Assembly: GCF_024166365.1 (NCBI RefSeq)
Contig: NC_064822.1
Location: 149,302,823 to 149,366,822 of the forward strand
DNA length: 64,000 nucleotides
Direction of reading: 5' to 3'
DNA from: Elephas maximus indicus
Lineage: Eukaryota > Chordata > Mammalia > Proboscidea > Elephantidae
Shown here: positions 47,686-59,535 of the stretch, piece by piece
How the letters are laid out: the number at the start of each line of letters is the position of its first letter
Position numbering within the stretch: position 1 is the first letter of the stretch
The notes under the pieces: model-generated
Database searches by the model: none
What the model was told of the DNA's origin: nothing
The model's input: only the letters and a program-made list of their open reading frames with translations
Program-made: the position numbers and the translations under genes

Positions 47686-47908
47686 TGTGGACTGGGGACC
47701 CCAGGGAATCCTTGACATCTTTGCAGCAGATCTGTGAGTTTGAAACTATTTTCAAAATAATATTAAGACCTGGTTTATCTTTGATGTCTCATTCTTTCAA
47801 AAGTGTAGTTGCCCGAAGCTACAGCAGGTATGATTATCAAGCTGTTTTCCACTGAGTCAAATATTAAAGAAATTAACAAAAATGCAAAGCACTACTACCC
47901 TTCTTACT

Positions 47909-48072
47909 ACAAAACCCAAACGCAGTGCCGTAGAGTCGATTCTGACTCCTAGTGACCCTATAAGACAGAGTAGAAATGCCTCGTAGAGTTTCCAAGGAGC
48001 GCCTAGCAGATTCGAACTGACGACCCTTTGGTTAGCAGCTGTAGCAGTTAACCACTACACCACTGGGGTTTT
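47909..48072 (-). mobile_element. AfroSINE, short form, with target-site duplication
   Basis: Antisense copy between perfect 14-base repeats ctacccttcttact (47895-47908 and 48073-48086). One of the clearest insertions in the window. Confidence 0.96.
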
Positions 48073-48781
48073 CTACCCTTCTTACTAATTACTAGTTTTG
48101 CCTTATTTGAAAGGTGGTTATTTTTCATAAAAATTATTATTTATGCTTCAAGCAATAGGTAAAAGGAATTGACATATATTTCTAAATTTTAGTTTCTAAT
48201 ACAGTAAATGCCAGTAGATAAACCTGATATAAGCAAAACTCTTTGAGGTCCTCAGTGAGTTTTAAGAAAGTAAAGGGATTCTGAGTATACGAAGTTTGAG
48301 AATTGCAATGCTTTTTCTTTCTTTCTTTCTTTTTTTCCTTGCAGCATTTAGGGCAATAGATAAGTGATAGAGATGACTGGAGGTTATCTATTCCAGTCTC
48401 ATTCTGAGAATAACAGTAATTCCTTAAATAAAAATCACTATGCTTCGTGCCTCATGACTTAACTTCCCCAGTAGCCTTAAAATCCACAGGCTATGGATGT
48501 ACTTTCATTTCTTGAACAAAATCAAGGAGGCATTTTCAGTCCTATTGTTTTACATCTGAAAAAAAAATGAACTTAGTACCTCTCTATATATGCACATAGA
48601 AATATTTGTTAATGTTTATTCATTTAATATTTAAGCAAATATTTACTTGCTAATTTTATGGAAGGTAATGGAAATACAGAAACTGGAAGCTGAGAACTTC
48701 AAGAGACCATCCTTTCAAAGGTTTTGCCAAATTTAACTTGAGGCTGAAGGTTGAGGAATTGCACTGTGGTGTTGGTACTGA

Positions 48782-48946
48782 GGAAACCCTGGTGGCGCAG
48801 TGGTTAGGAGCTACGGCTGCTAAGCAGGAGGTCAGCAGTTCAAATCTGCCAGGCGCTCTTTGAAAACTCTATGGGGCAGTTCTACTCTGTCCTATGGGTC
48901 GCTATGAGTCCAAATCGAATTGAAGGCAGTGGGTTATTTTGGGTTT
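48782..48946 (+). mobile_element. AfroSINE, short form, with target-site duplication
   Basis: Sense copy starting 'ggaaaccctggtggcgcagt' between perfect 10-base repeats ttggtactga (48772-48781 and 48947-48956). A box 'tggcgcagtgg' and B-box region 'cagttcaaatctgcc' are well kept, so it is among the youngest copies. Confidence 0.96.
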
Positions 48947-48956
48947 TTGGTACTGA

Positions 48957-50270
48957 TGTACCTGGAGAGGTTAAGGTGCTCATAGATGTTACCATATTTA
49001 TATCAAAACTAAGATATTTTGAACTGAAAATTGCTTACCACTGTAATATCATGTATGGATATGAAGAAAAGGAGCAAGAGGATAACCATTCAATTCCTGA
49101 GGCATCTTTATTATCCGAAATGACAAAGAGGTAATTTGAGGTGATAGAGCTGCAGTGATGAAAGGATTAGGAAGTTAAAATTTTCTGTGGGCTAACATTG
49201 CATACAACATATAGCAGTTCAGTAAAATATCTCTTCTGAATGTGGCTAATCCAACTGCATTTCAATAAAATGGTTTTGTTTTGTTTTGTTTTTTTCCATT
49301 TAGTACTTTGTTATTGACTGCTGTGGCTTAGCCTTGAGTAGCTGGGGTACCTGAAATGCAGGAAGTAGGAAATACAATTAAAGGAACAGCTTATGAAAAT
49401 GAATTCAAAATTGATGGATTAAAATTTGTTTGAAAATCTCCCTCCCACAAAAGACTGCCTGTCATGAATTGAATATTTTTGTAATGGCATTTTCACATTA
49501 TCTTTTTTGGAAAAAAAAAAAAAAAGAGAGAGAAATGGAATGTGTAGCATTTTAAAGTTAAAAAAAAATTATCTTAAAGAGCATAGTACATGAATAATGT
49601 AATACTATTTCCACAAATGAATGTGGCTTATTTAAACCAGTGGGGAAGTACCGATCTCCAAAATTAGTCAAGAAAACATTTGAAATCTTTATGCCAGGAA
49701 ATGCCAAAAAAAAAAAAAAAAAAAAAACACCTGCTTAATTTAATCATGTTTCACATGGGTAAAAAGAAGACTTGTGTACACACCCTGCTCAATTTTAACC
49801 CCTTTTTCAACTACCTACTGGTCATATCATTAGAGAGGCCAAATGGGCATTTTATGAATTGCCTACTTTGTTAAATAATATGGAGTAAAGATAATTACAA
49901 GAATCCTAAAGACTACAAAATTAATACTGTGTTTCAAAAATCTAAAAAAATTAGGAAGACTGTCTGGAAGAGGAACACAAATTAGACTCTTTTCCTCAAA
50001 GGCAGAATCAAACAAAAGCCATACTCACTTATCCTGTTGACTGAGCTTAATAGTTTAGCAAGATTAATGTGTTAAAGATTCTTGCTTCAGGGAAGAGAAA
50101 AAGAAGTTACAGAAGTATGCCAAGCTTATGGAGTGAAAACATTGGAGATGTTTAGAGGTAGAAAACTAGTTTGAAGTAAAGTTTTAGCAGAGGTCAGTTT
50201 TTGAGTCAAAAGAAAAAAAAAATATCACTGTGTATCGTGTCTGCAAAATGTAAAGAATCAAGTATTAGCA
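48957..50270. other. Intron, no feature recognised
   Basis: AT-rich with A runs at 49511-49525 and 49707-49727. The frame 48871-49134 begins in the SINE and is not a gene. Confidence 0.5.
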
Positions 50271-50278
50271 TTTTTACA

Positions 50279-50413
50279 GACGAAAACCAAACCAAACCCA
50301 CTGCTGTCGAGTTGATTCCAACTCATAGCTACCCTATAAAGATAAAAGTAGGACAGATTAAAAGTGCCTCATAGGGTTTCCAAGGAGTGTCTAGTGGATT
50401 TGAACTGCTGACC
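50279..50413 (-). mobile_element. AfroSINE, 5'-truncated, with target-site duplication
   Basis: Antisense copy lacking most of the tRNA-like head. It runs from 'acgaaaaccaaaccaaaccc' to 'gaactgctgacc' between 8-base repeats tttttaca (50271-50278 and 50414-50421). It has an extra 'aaagataaaagtaggacag' duplication within the body. Confidence 0.9.
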
Positions 50414-50984
50414 TTTTTACAAAGCAAAGATCCTTGGTGTTCTGCTCCTAAAACAGTATACTGGAAGTGTACATCCAGATTAACCTTACTGATAAAAAGA
50501 TAAAAAACAGTTAAAATGATGTGTACATAAACACAATTTTATATGCACTTAGAACAATATTTGATCTATCAAGAAAGAAATCTGTAAAGACTAAAGTCAA
50601 AGTAAAAGCAGGAATCCTGAGATATAAGTCACTATGAAAGCTCGCATCACGAGAATTTCTACCAAACTTTGAAAAATCTTAAGCTTTCATTTTGATTGCT
50701 TCATGAAATACAAAGCTCATGAGATAATTTTTACAACACACCCATAGAGGAAAATATTAACAGAAGACTGTCCATAAAGCTGAGGACCAAAGGGTACACA
50801 TTCAGTGTATGAGAAATAAACCTCAAGCGAAAGACAGGTCTGAAAGGAAATACACAGTCTTGTCTTTTGTGTCAACAAGGTCGAAAAACAACATGCGAAG
50901 AAAAAACAAAAAACTTCAGAGCAAATAACAGCAACTTGGTCCTCTTTATAAATCTGAGATCCGAAATCTTGTTATCTGTTAAGT

Positions 50985-51178
50985 AGGAACCCTGGGGGCA
51001 GTGAGTTTATGTTAATGGGGGAGAAACAGCTAAGAAAAGGAGGGTGAGAATGGTTGTACAACTCAAAGAATGTAATCCACATCACTGAATTGTGGCTTGT
51101 AGAAACTGTTGAATCGGCGTATGTTTTACTGTGTATATTCTCAACAAGAGCAACAAAGTAAAATAAATTATAAAAAAC
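50985..51178 (+). mobile_element. Possible L1-type 3' end
   Basis: A purine-rich stretch, then 'gaatggttgtacaactcaaa', 'catcactgaattgtggc', 'tactgtgtatattctcaaca' and an AAATAAAT-containing A-rich tail. It differs from the 2058 family. Confidence 0.45.
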
Positions 51179-52276
51179 AAAAACTAAATCAAAGCATTTC
51201 CGTGGTCCTGGGTTGATAGTGTCCCCGAGTAATTAGTAGAAACAAATACTTTAAGAACAGCATTTCTAGTCTGGGCTCAAAGAGTTCTCATATATACCAT
51301 TCTGTACATGTGAGGTTGTAGTAACAACGACAACAACAAAAAATTACAAGCACACAGGAAAATAAGGCACCATGAGCAAAAACCAGTAGGAACAACACAG
51401 AGTGAAATCACAACCACACAGTTAAAAAAAAAAAGTTTGAATTAAACATAAGAGCAAAGAAGAAAATACTATTAAACAATTTGTAGAAGAATTGAATGGG
51501 ATTTCTTTACAGGAAAATTATAAAAATTAAAAGAGATTTCTTTAATAACTGGATGTCAGAAAACAATAGAATAAAATCTTCACTGCAGTCAGATACATTA
51601 TTAACAATATAGATTCACAATCTCAGAGAAACTGTTTTTCGAGAATGAGATCAAAATATAAATACTTTCAGGCAAAGAAAAACTAAGAAATCCTTGCTGA
51701 TGGAAATTCTAAAGAATATATTTCAAGTAGATAGATAAGGTGGAAGATCTGATAAGAAGGAATGACAAAAAACAAAAGATATGTAAATATGTGAGTAAAT
51801 TAAAAAAAAAAACCTTACAATAATAACTTCTAACACTTCTAATTTTAAAGAAGAGACAAAAATAGAGCAAAAAATACTTACAACATGATAATAAATGTCT
51901 GGAGAGACTCATGAGAATCAATACAGTCTAATGTATTTTAAGAAATTAAAGATATTAATTTGTGTGTATATGTTTATATATGTATGCTCTGGGCAATACC
52001 TTAATTGTATTAGTTGTATTATTATAACTCATGTTTTCTCTACAACATTTTTTTTTCTGTGATCAATAAATTTCCAAATTTTAATCAAAATAGCAAGTTA
52101 CATGTTTTTTACCCAGTAATGGGCAATAATTATCCTCTAGAGTCTAAAAGTAACACTGTTGGACAAATAGAAGTTTTTATACATAAAATAAGATTCCTTG
52201 ATCTATTATCCCAACTAATGAGCAATCATGTGTATCTACTCCAAGACAATTTTACTTACAGAATGTCTTCAATAGA
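51179..52276. other. Intron, no feature recognised
   Basis: Very AT-rich; short frames only. Confidence 0.5.
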
Positions 52277-52442
52277 CCAGATCAGACCAGACCTATCGCT
52301 GTCAAGGGAATTCTGACTCATAGTGACTCCACAGGACAGAATAGAACTGCCCCTAGGCTTTCCAAGGAGTGGCTGGTGGATTCAAACTGTCGACCTTTTT
52401 GGTTAGCAGCCAATCTCTTAACCACTGCCCCACCAGGGCTCC
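52277..52442 (-). mobile_element. AfroSINE, short form
   Basis: Antisense copy, 'accagatcagaccagacc' to 'ccaccagggctcc'. It lies 69 bases from the candidate exon at 52512. The frame 52014-52316 reads into it. Confidence 0.94.
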
Positions 52443-52511
52443 AACAGTGTATTAAAAAATATTTCTAGCCCTCAAAATACCACTTTGAATGAAACCCAAG
52501 CTCAGACTCAC

Positions 52512-52561
52512 CTTAAGGAAGAAGGTGTCATAATCTGTCCTATACAGAAACTGTAGATATC
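52512..52561 (-). other. Candidate MGAT4C 5' untranslated exon
   Basis: On the minus strand a pyrimidine tract (ttttttcttcccag) is followed by 50 bases starting GATATCTACAG and ending CCTTAAG, then a consensus donor GTGAGT. Both splice sites are strong and correctly spaced. The coding part of MGAT4C requires at least one further exon upstream of 19157, and this is the best fit I see on the right strand. It has no start codon that would compete in frame. It could also be a chance pair of splice-like sites. Confidence 0.35.
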
Positions 52562-53376
52562 CTGGGAAGAAAAAAAGTCCAATATTACTACTACGAATTA
52601 CTTGTTTTTTATTAATAAAAGTAAAATGAAAAGTATCCTAGATAATGTATTTCCATGCAATTGTATTATGTGCCTATTTGTCAAATTTCTCCAAATTGAC
52701 AGAAAAATATATTTTAACATACTGTTTTAACCATGTATATCACAGAACATCCCTTTATATTGTTCTCTATTAAAAATAGACAAATTACATATTTGAATTA
52801 TATATAGTATAATATATTGTGAAGGTGTATACTTATCTTTTAGCTTCGGTATTGATTTTTTGTTAGTAAATAAATGAAATATATGTTATAACATTCTATT
52901 AAGCACAGGATTATTTGCCCTAGGAATGCAACTTCAGTTCCTATTACCTAACTGCACCTTGCCCAAAATGTGTATAGCTACTTTGTTACACATTTATCCA
53001 TGTTATCGATTTTTCCATCATATATACAAGCATACAACATTCAGGAGATTGTTCGTGCTACAACATTATAAATTCATTGCTGAAACACAGTTTGCTATTG
53101 AATGTCTGCCAGGCTATGTTAACACGGGTATTCAGAAAAAAAAAACAAAAAGCGGTGTAGTTATAACACAATGGATACCTGATGAAAGGTCTCTAAAGAT
53201 AGTATACTTTCAAAATCATATGCATTTTCTCCTTTAAGCAAAGGTAAATTGAGAAATAAATGTTATTATTTTGCATTACTTTTTCCACTATAAAAGTACT
53301 ATTTATATATATATTTATTAAATTCACTGCAGCTCAGTCTATTTAGGTACCTCTGAGGAGAACCCAGAGCTCTGGC
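52562..53376. other. Intron, no feature recognised
   Basis: AT-rich. The 103-codon frame at 52926-53237 has no recognisable homology. Confidence 0.45.
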
Positions 53377-53542
53377 AAAAAAAAAAAAAAAAGTTGCCTT
53401 CAAGGCTATTCTGACTCATAGTGACCCTATAAGAAAGAGTAGAACTGCCCGATAGGGTTTCCAAGGAGTACGTGGTGGATTCAAACTGCTGACCTTTTGG
53501 TTAGCAGTTGTAGCTCTTAACTATTATGCCACCAGGGTTTCC
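53377..53542 (-). mobile_element. AfroSINE, short form, left arm of a head-to-head pair
   Basis: Antisense copy starting with an A run (53377-53392), with its head ending 'ccaccagggtttcc' at the axis of symmetry. The next SINE begins at once in the opposite orientation. Confidence 0.93.
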
Positions 53543-53712
53543 AGGGCCCTGGTGGTGCAGTGATAAAGAGTTTGGCTGCTAACCAAAGGGTTGGCAGTTC
53601 AAATCTACCAGCTGCTCTTCTGAAACCCTATGGAGCAGTTTAACTCTGTCTTTTGGAGTGAATATATGAGTCAGAATCGACTCAATGGCAATTTTTTTTT
53701 TTTTTTTTTTTT
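53543..53712 (+). mobile_element. AfroSINE, short form, right arm of a head-to-head pair
   Basis: Sense copy starting 'agggccctggtggtgcagtg' and ending in a 21-base T run (53692-53712). Together with 53377-53542 it makes an inverted repeat of about 150-base arms with almost no spacer. The minus frame 53579-53776 is antisense to it. Confidence 0.93.
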
Positions 53713-54008
53713 GAGGAGGAACAAATCGAGCAGTTTTCTGGAGTTGAGTCTCTGAAAACGTTTTTATTTTACACAATGGTCAGTTGTGAAAAATGCATAT
53801 GCTGTCGAGGCAAGGATTCCTCTGCTTCTCATATTTTCATCAGCATTTCTAATCTCTCCTTAGCTGAACTGTAATCAGCTTCTGTGTTGAACAACACCCT
53901 CACTGGGGATTCAGTATTTTTTCCCCTATTCTCTCCTTCTGTGGCTTCCACATCTGGTAGAAATAGTTGCAATTGGAGATTGACATTTTAAAACAGTATT
54001 AATCATTA

Positions 54009-54163
54009 GGAGCCCTGGTGGCATGGTGGTCAAGAGCTTGGCTGCTAAACAAAAGTTCAGCAGTTAAAATCCACCAGCCACTCCTTGGAAACCCTATGGG
54101 GCAGTTCTTCTCAGTCCTACAGGGTATCTATGGGTCGGAAGTGACCAGACGGAACCTAATGAC
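54009..54163 (+). mobile_element. AfroSINE, short form
   Basis: Sense copy, 'ggagccctggtggcatgg' to 'gaccagacggaacctaatga'. The tail is diverged. Confidence 0.92.
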
Positions 54164-54737
54164 ATTAGTCACTTTGGGACTGTCTTTTCAAATGAAGTCA
54201 TTTCTGAATATAGGACTGTTTATATTGGTATTAACATGTTTCATCTCAGAAGAGAGAGGATCAAACCTGCAACCAACCCACACATTTTGAGTGGGACAAA
54301 GAAGGCAGGATTTGAGGAGGCCCAGCTGAACGTTTCAAGAAATTCAACATGGCAGAGGATATAGCAGCAATGAGGTGAATTTCTGGCAGGCATCTGGTAT
54401 GGGGCCATAGCAAGGCATTTGGTCCATAAAGTTCGTGTTTTCAAACTTATAGATGGAACACTTTGAGAGCCCAGAAAGGTAGTGGTAATTAAAAATTAGC
54501 AATGGGATGATCAAACAACCACGGAAGGACTATATTGGTTTTGAGAATATCATATCATCATTCCAGACCATATGTCTGCATACTTTAAAGGACTACAATT
54601 AAGTCCCATAGGTTGGCATCTTACAGCAAAGATAATGGGTCTACGTGTTTTGACCTTAAATGTACTTCCCAGATACATTTTAACTACAGATTTTACTTCT
54701 TACAATAAGAATACATGAATTTTCACTAAATAGTAGA

Positions 54738-55535
54738 TAAGTGGTAACTTTGGTGAAGGGTAAGACAGTACACAATACTGGGGAAGCCAGCACAACTCGT
54801 ACAAGGCAGGGTCGTGGAAGCTGCAGGGACACATCCAAACTTTCTGAGGGAAGTAATTGTTGGGCTGAGGGCTGGGAGACCATGGTTTCAGGGGACATCT
54901 AGCTCAATCAACAAACATAGTTTATAAAGAAAATATTCTACATTCTACTTTGTGAGTAGCATCTGGGGTCTTAAAAGCTTGTGAGTGGCCATCTAAGATA
55001 CTCCACTGGTCTCACACCTTCAGGAGCAAGAGTAATGAAGAAAACTACAGATACAAGGGAAAGATTAATCCAAAGGACTAATGGACCACAACTACCACGG
55101 CCTCCACCAGACTGAATCTAGTACAACCAGATGGTGCCCAGCTACCACCACTGACTGCTCTGACAGGGATCACAATAGAGTGTCCTGAACACAGTTGGAG
55201 AAAAATGTAGAACAAAATTGTAACTCACAAAAAAGACCAGACTTACTGGCCCCGGACATACTTTTACCTCAGTTCAGTAATGAGGTCACTCCTGAGGTTC
55301 AGCCTTCATCCAAAGATTAGACAGGCTCATAAAACAAAATGAGACTAAAGGGGCACGCCAGCCAAGGGGCAAGGACTAGAAGGCAGGAGGGGACAGGAAA
55401 GCTGGTAATAAGGAACCCAAGTTCAACAAGGGAGAGTGTTCACATGTTGTGGGGTTGTTAACCAATGTCATAAAACCATATGTGTACTGTTTAATGAGAA
55501 GCTAGTTCTGTAAGCCTTCATCTAAAGTACAAAAA
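54738..55535 (+). mobile_element. L1-type 3' end, same family as 2058-2914
   Basis: 'agcatctggggtcttaaaag' (about 54958), 'aaccagatggtgcccagc', 'tgctctgacagggatcaca' and 'aaaaaagaccagacttactg' parallel the 2220-2530 part of the first copy. It extends further 5' than that copy and ends with 'catctaaagtacaaaaaa'. Both ends are approximate, and I found no clear target-site duplication. Confidence 0.65.
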
Positions 55536-56079
55536 ATTTTTTTTTTCTTAAGACTGATTATGGATGTCACCAACTGCAGACATACACACACTTCAGGCAC
55601 AGGATAGAGACCCACTAGTGCTTCATAAGGATGACATTTGGCCATATATAATTCCTCCTGTATACTGAGGGAAAATATCATAGAGGTGTCCCTGAGGAAC
55701 CTATATACGTCAAACAGTATATTAAATAAAGTAATAGATAATTAAGCAAAGATAGTATCCTCTGATTAAACTTTTTTTTTTCTTTTTAAATAGTATTTTG
55801 ACCTAAAATTAATAAACCTAAAATGATTATAATGAGAAATTTTCCTATTTGGGGAACTAAAGAGTATGAATTTAAAAAAAAAAAAAGTTTTTTTCTGATT
55901 ATTAAGTATATTTAAAGATGGGACTTTCAAAGTGACTTAAAATCACAACAGATAAGATTCAATTGGTGTTGCTTTCATTTGGGGGGTGTTTTTCTCCTTT
56001 CTGAGTCACTGTTAGGAACGATGATAAATTTTATATATTTTTGTTATTCATCATGATTAAAAATATTTTGAGGTACATT
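55536..56079. other. Intron, no feature recognised
   Basis: AT-rich; nothing named. Confidence 0.5.
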
Positions 56080-56090
56080 ACAAATACTTG

Positions 56091-56309
56091 AGAAGCCCTG
56101 GTGGCTCGACGGTTATGTTCTTGGCTGCTAACTGAAATATTGGTGGTTTTAGCCCATCCAATGTCTGTCTCTGAAGAAAGACCTGTTGATATGCTTCCAT
56201 AAAAATTAGAGCTCAAAAAAACCCCCTATGAGGCAGTTCTGCTTTGTCTCATGGGTTCGCTAAGAGTCGAAAGTTGACTCAAAGGGACCTGACAACTACA
56301 ACAACAACG
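56091..56309 (+). mobile_element. AfroSINE, long form, with target-site duplication
   Basis: Sense copy between perfect 11-base repeats acaaatacttg (56080-56090 and 56310-56320). It ends 'gacaactacaacaacaacg', very like an RTE 3' end. The minus frame 56031-56216 is antisense to it. Confidence 0.95.
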
Positions 56310-56513
56310 ACAAATACTTGTCAGCATAAATAATTTCAGAGTTTTTAAAAAGAATTAAAGACATTATTTCTATAGAATTTTCTGTAAGTTGACCACTGGA
56401 ATTAGTTACTGTTTTCAACAGATTTAAAATATTCAAACTTGCTGTATGCATATTATAAACATAATGAAAGAAATTGCCATAATAAGACGATTTTAAATAT
56501 CTATCATCTTTAA

Positions 56514-56676
56514 TGGAAAACCTCGTGGCCTAGTGGCTAAGTGCTATGGCTGCTAACCAAAAGGTTGGCAGCTCAAAGCCACCAGCTACTCCTTGGAAAC
56601 CCTATGGGGCAGTTCTACTCTGACCTATGGGGTCGTTATGAGTTGGCATCAACTGGATGGCAATGGTTCTTTTTTT
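56514..56676 (+). mobile_element. AfroSINE, short form
   Basis: Sense copy, 'ggaaaacctcgtggcctag' to 'ggatggcaatggttc' and a T run. Confidence 0.94.
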
Positions 56677-56990
56677 AAGTTAAATTCAAATTTAGTTTCT
56701 GCATAAAATGAAAACATATATTGGAAAAAAATCTCAGGTAATGGTAATTGACTAGGCATTGCACAAAGAGATAGCAAAACATAAAAAAAAAATCTATAAA
56801 TTTATAATGGTTATGGGAAGATTTACAAGACAACAAAACCTGAGTAATTGAAAAAATATGTGCAATGACTCTTTATGAAAAATGCAGAATCTTTCATTAA
56901 TACGAAAAATATTTGAATACACATTCAATGCATCCCTAATTTTGGGGTAAATGAATTGCTTCAATCACAGAAATTTCAACTATTACTGTT

Positions 56991-57161
56991 AAAAAAAAAA
57001 AAAAAAAAACCTTTGCCGTGCAGTCCATTCTGACTCATAATAACCCTATAGGACAGGATAGAAGTGTCGCATAAGGTTTCCAAGGAGTGCCTGGTGGATT
57101 CGAACTGCCAACATTTTGGTCAGCAGCCATAGCACTTAACAACTATGCCACCAGGGTTTCC
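56991..57161 (-). mobile_element. AfroSINE, short form
   Basis: Antisense copy preceded by a 19-base A run, ending 'ccaccagggtttcca'. A second, truncated antisense SINE follows 12 bases later. Confidence 0.94.
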
Positions 57162-57173
57162 ACTCTTGCTATA

Positions 57174-57281
57174 ACCCAAACCACTGCCTTCGAGTCGATT
57201 CCAACTCATAGCGACCCTACAGAACAGAGTAGAACTGCCCCATAGAGTTTCCAAGAAGCGCCTGGCAGATTTGAACTGCCG
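57174..57281 (-). mobile_element. AfroSINE, 5'-truncated, with target-site duplication
   Basis: Antisense copy lacking the tRNA-like head ('acccaaaccactgccttcg' to 'gatttgaactgccg'), between perfect 12-base repeats actcttgctata (57162-57173 and 57282-57293). It landed just beside the head of the preceding SINE. Confidence 0.95.
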
Positions 57282-57293
57282 ACTCTTGCTATA

Positions 57294-58880
57294 AAAAAAA
57301 ATAGTGCATGTTAAATTAAATAATCAGAAATTCATATTTTCTGTATCATTCCCAAGCAATTTCCTCCAGGAGCATATGAACAGCTCGAGAATCAAATCAA
57401 CCACACTACATAACTCAGTGAAATTTACAGCAGGTAGGGAACACAAAACATGAGAGAAAATGAAAGACAGAGAGATTACCTTTCTCAAAAGCCTATGCTC
57501 ATCTGAATCTTAAATCATGTATTCTTTTCCCTTCCTATGATCCTGAAGGGAATCTCACAGAAAAAATGAGCTAAACTGACTGTGCTTCACTGTCTAGAGA
57601 AACCTATGGTCAGGGATATATCTAATTCCCAAAGCTTTCATCATTAATATTTTATGAGTCTCACTGATCTGTCCTACCTAGAAGAAAAATTTGTCTTTCA
57701 TTTGTGCAAGCAGTGCCTGTCAAGTAATAGATTTCATCTCTGCAAGCTGAGTGGTGAAATGCAAACGACAGCAAAGGCTCGAGGAGACAAAGTATTCACT
57801 TTATTTCTTATTACTGGAGTCTGGCTGCACTTTGCTGGAGTTGCAGAGTCAGCCAAGAAAAGTGAAAGATCTTTGGGGAACTATGCAAAGTATTAGCTCC
57901 GCGCCAACATATGAATGCCCACTTGTTGAAGCTGACTTTAAATGAGATGATTAGACATACTGACTTTTTTTTAAATTTAAAAGTTTACAAGGAGTTTTGT
58001 TGATTAGAATATTCAGAAAATAATTAGTTCAATCTTGAAAATGTCCTTCATTTCAAATGAGATGACTCAAAGGCAAATTAATGATCTTCTTCAAACACTT
58101 CAAATTGGAAAGGCAGGATGTTTTGTGTCTTAGTTGCACATGGCTCGCCTTAGCTAACCTCAGGAGGCGAAACAGACAGAAAGAGGATTCAGGACCCCCT
58201 TTCACAGCCAAAAACACATGAGATTTCTTTCTGTTAGGTTCACCTAGACCATAGGTCCACCTGGATTCGCAGGAAGTGAAGTGTGGTTCCTTCCTAATGA
58301 TGAGAAGATAATTCCTGGAGAAATGCCTTTAGTGTAGAAACAGGAAAAAAAAAAGTGCTGGTTCTGAACGAATATTTTTTTCTTTGCTAAATAATCTAGA
58401 ATTTAAAAGTACATGAAAAGTTGTGTTTTTCTTACTTAGAACTCTTAATCTCAATTTAAATACATGTTAACTAGTGTGATTATTTAATGTCTTTCTTCCT
58501 GTCTTAAAACATAAATAGGACCCTGTAAATTTTTGTGCACAGTTGTATCCCCAGAGTCTTGTACACTCCTTGCGCAATAGTTTTTGTTAAATGATTTGTG
58601 TATTTTTCATCTTCATCAGTGCCTACCATCATGTTCTAAGCATCCTAATCCTCAATAATGTTTGGTATAAGAGTGATTTATTTAAACAACAGCTACCGGT
58701 CATGCATTTACATAAAGCACTGTGCTAGATATTGGATGATACTAAAATGTCTAAGATTCATTTCTGGGCCTCAGTGCATTGGCAATCTAGTTAAAGGAAT
58801 AGGCATATACATAAAAGTAATAAAAATATGAAATTTTATGTGACAAGAGAATGTATGTGCTATAGCTGTACATAGGTACT
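57294..58880. other. Intron, no gene recognised
   Basis: Mostly unique-looking. Weak L2-like phrase 'gttgtatccccagagtcttg' near 58543 and 'aagcactgtgctagatattg' near 58716. Frames at 57654-57945 have no recognisable family. Confidence 0.4.
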
Positions 58881-59070
58881 TGTTTTGGTTGTTAGTTGCT
58901 GTCAAGTCGATTCCAACTCATGAAGACCCCATGTGTGTAGGGTCTGTAGTGTTTTCAAGGCTGTGAACTTCTGGAAGCAGATTGCCAGGCCTGTCTTCTC
59001 AGGTGCCTCTGGGTGTATGTGAACTCCAAATCTTTCAAGCGCTTAACATTTGCATCATCCATATACTCCT
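58881..59070 (-). mobile_element. AfroSINE, long form, with target-site duplication
   Basis: Antisense diverged copy, 'ttttggttgttagttgctg' to 'catcatccatatactcc', between tacataggtact (58869-58880) and tacataagtact (59071-59082), one mismatch in 12. Confidence 0.9.
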
Positions 59071-59394
59071 TACATAAGTACTAGACACACAGAAATGAAA
59101 GAACATTCCTGATAAAGAGAACAGCAGGAGTAACTACATTGAAATTGGAAGAGTATAAACCACAGATAATTTTAATGATGTTGTTTAGGATACAGCAGCT
59201 TAGAACAATTGACCACCACCAAAAGAAAGCACCACCTCTGTCCATGAGAACCATGTAAACTTTGTTCTCTCACTTCAAAAGTCTGTTTAACCTTTGTAAC
59301 AGAAGCACACGAGATTGCCATGAACTAAAAGAATCAACATTCAACACCCCTGCTAATATAAATATTACCCAAATGTATGAGAATGGTTATTTTT

Positions 59395-59535
59395 CTCACA
59401 CTCTAGCCAACACGTAGGTGTTTCAAACTATTTAAATATTTGCCAGCCTAAATATGGTGTGTGTGTGGAGGGGAGACTGGTGTCTTTTCATTTGGTCTTC
59501 ATTTGTTATGTTAGGCATCTTTTCATATCCTTTTT
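59395..59535 (-). mobile_element. Possible L1 fragment, antisense
   Basis: 'cactctagccaacacgtag' followed by 'ttaggcatcttttcatatcc' recalls an old L1 3' region in reverse. Short and diverged. Confidence 0.4.

Noticed and set aside
48782-48860. tRNA-like sequence with A and B boxes
   Set aside because: It is the head of an AfroSINE copy with body, tail and target-site duplication, not a tRNA gene. The same holds for all other SINE heads.
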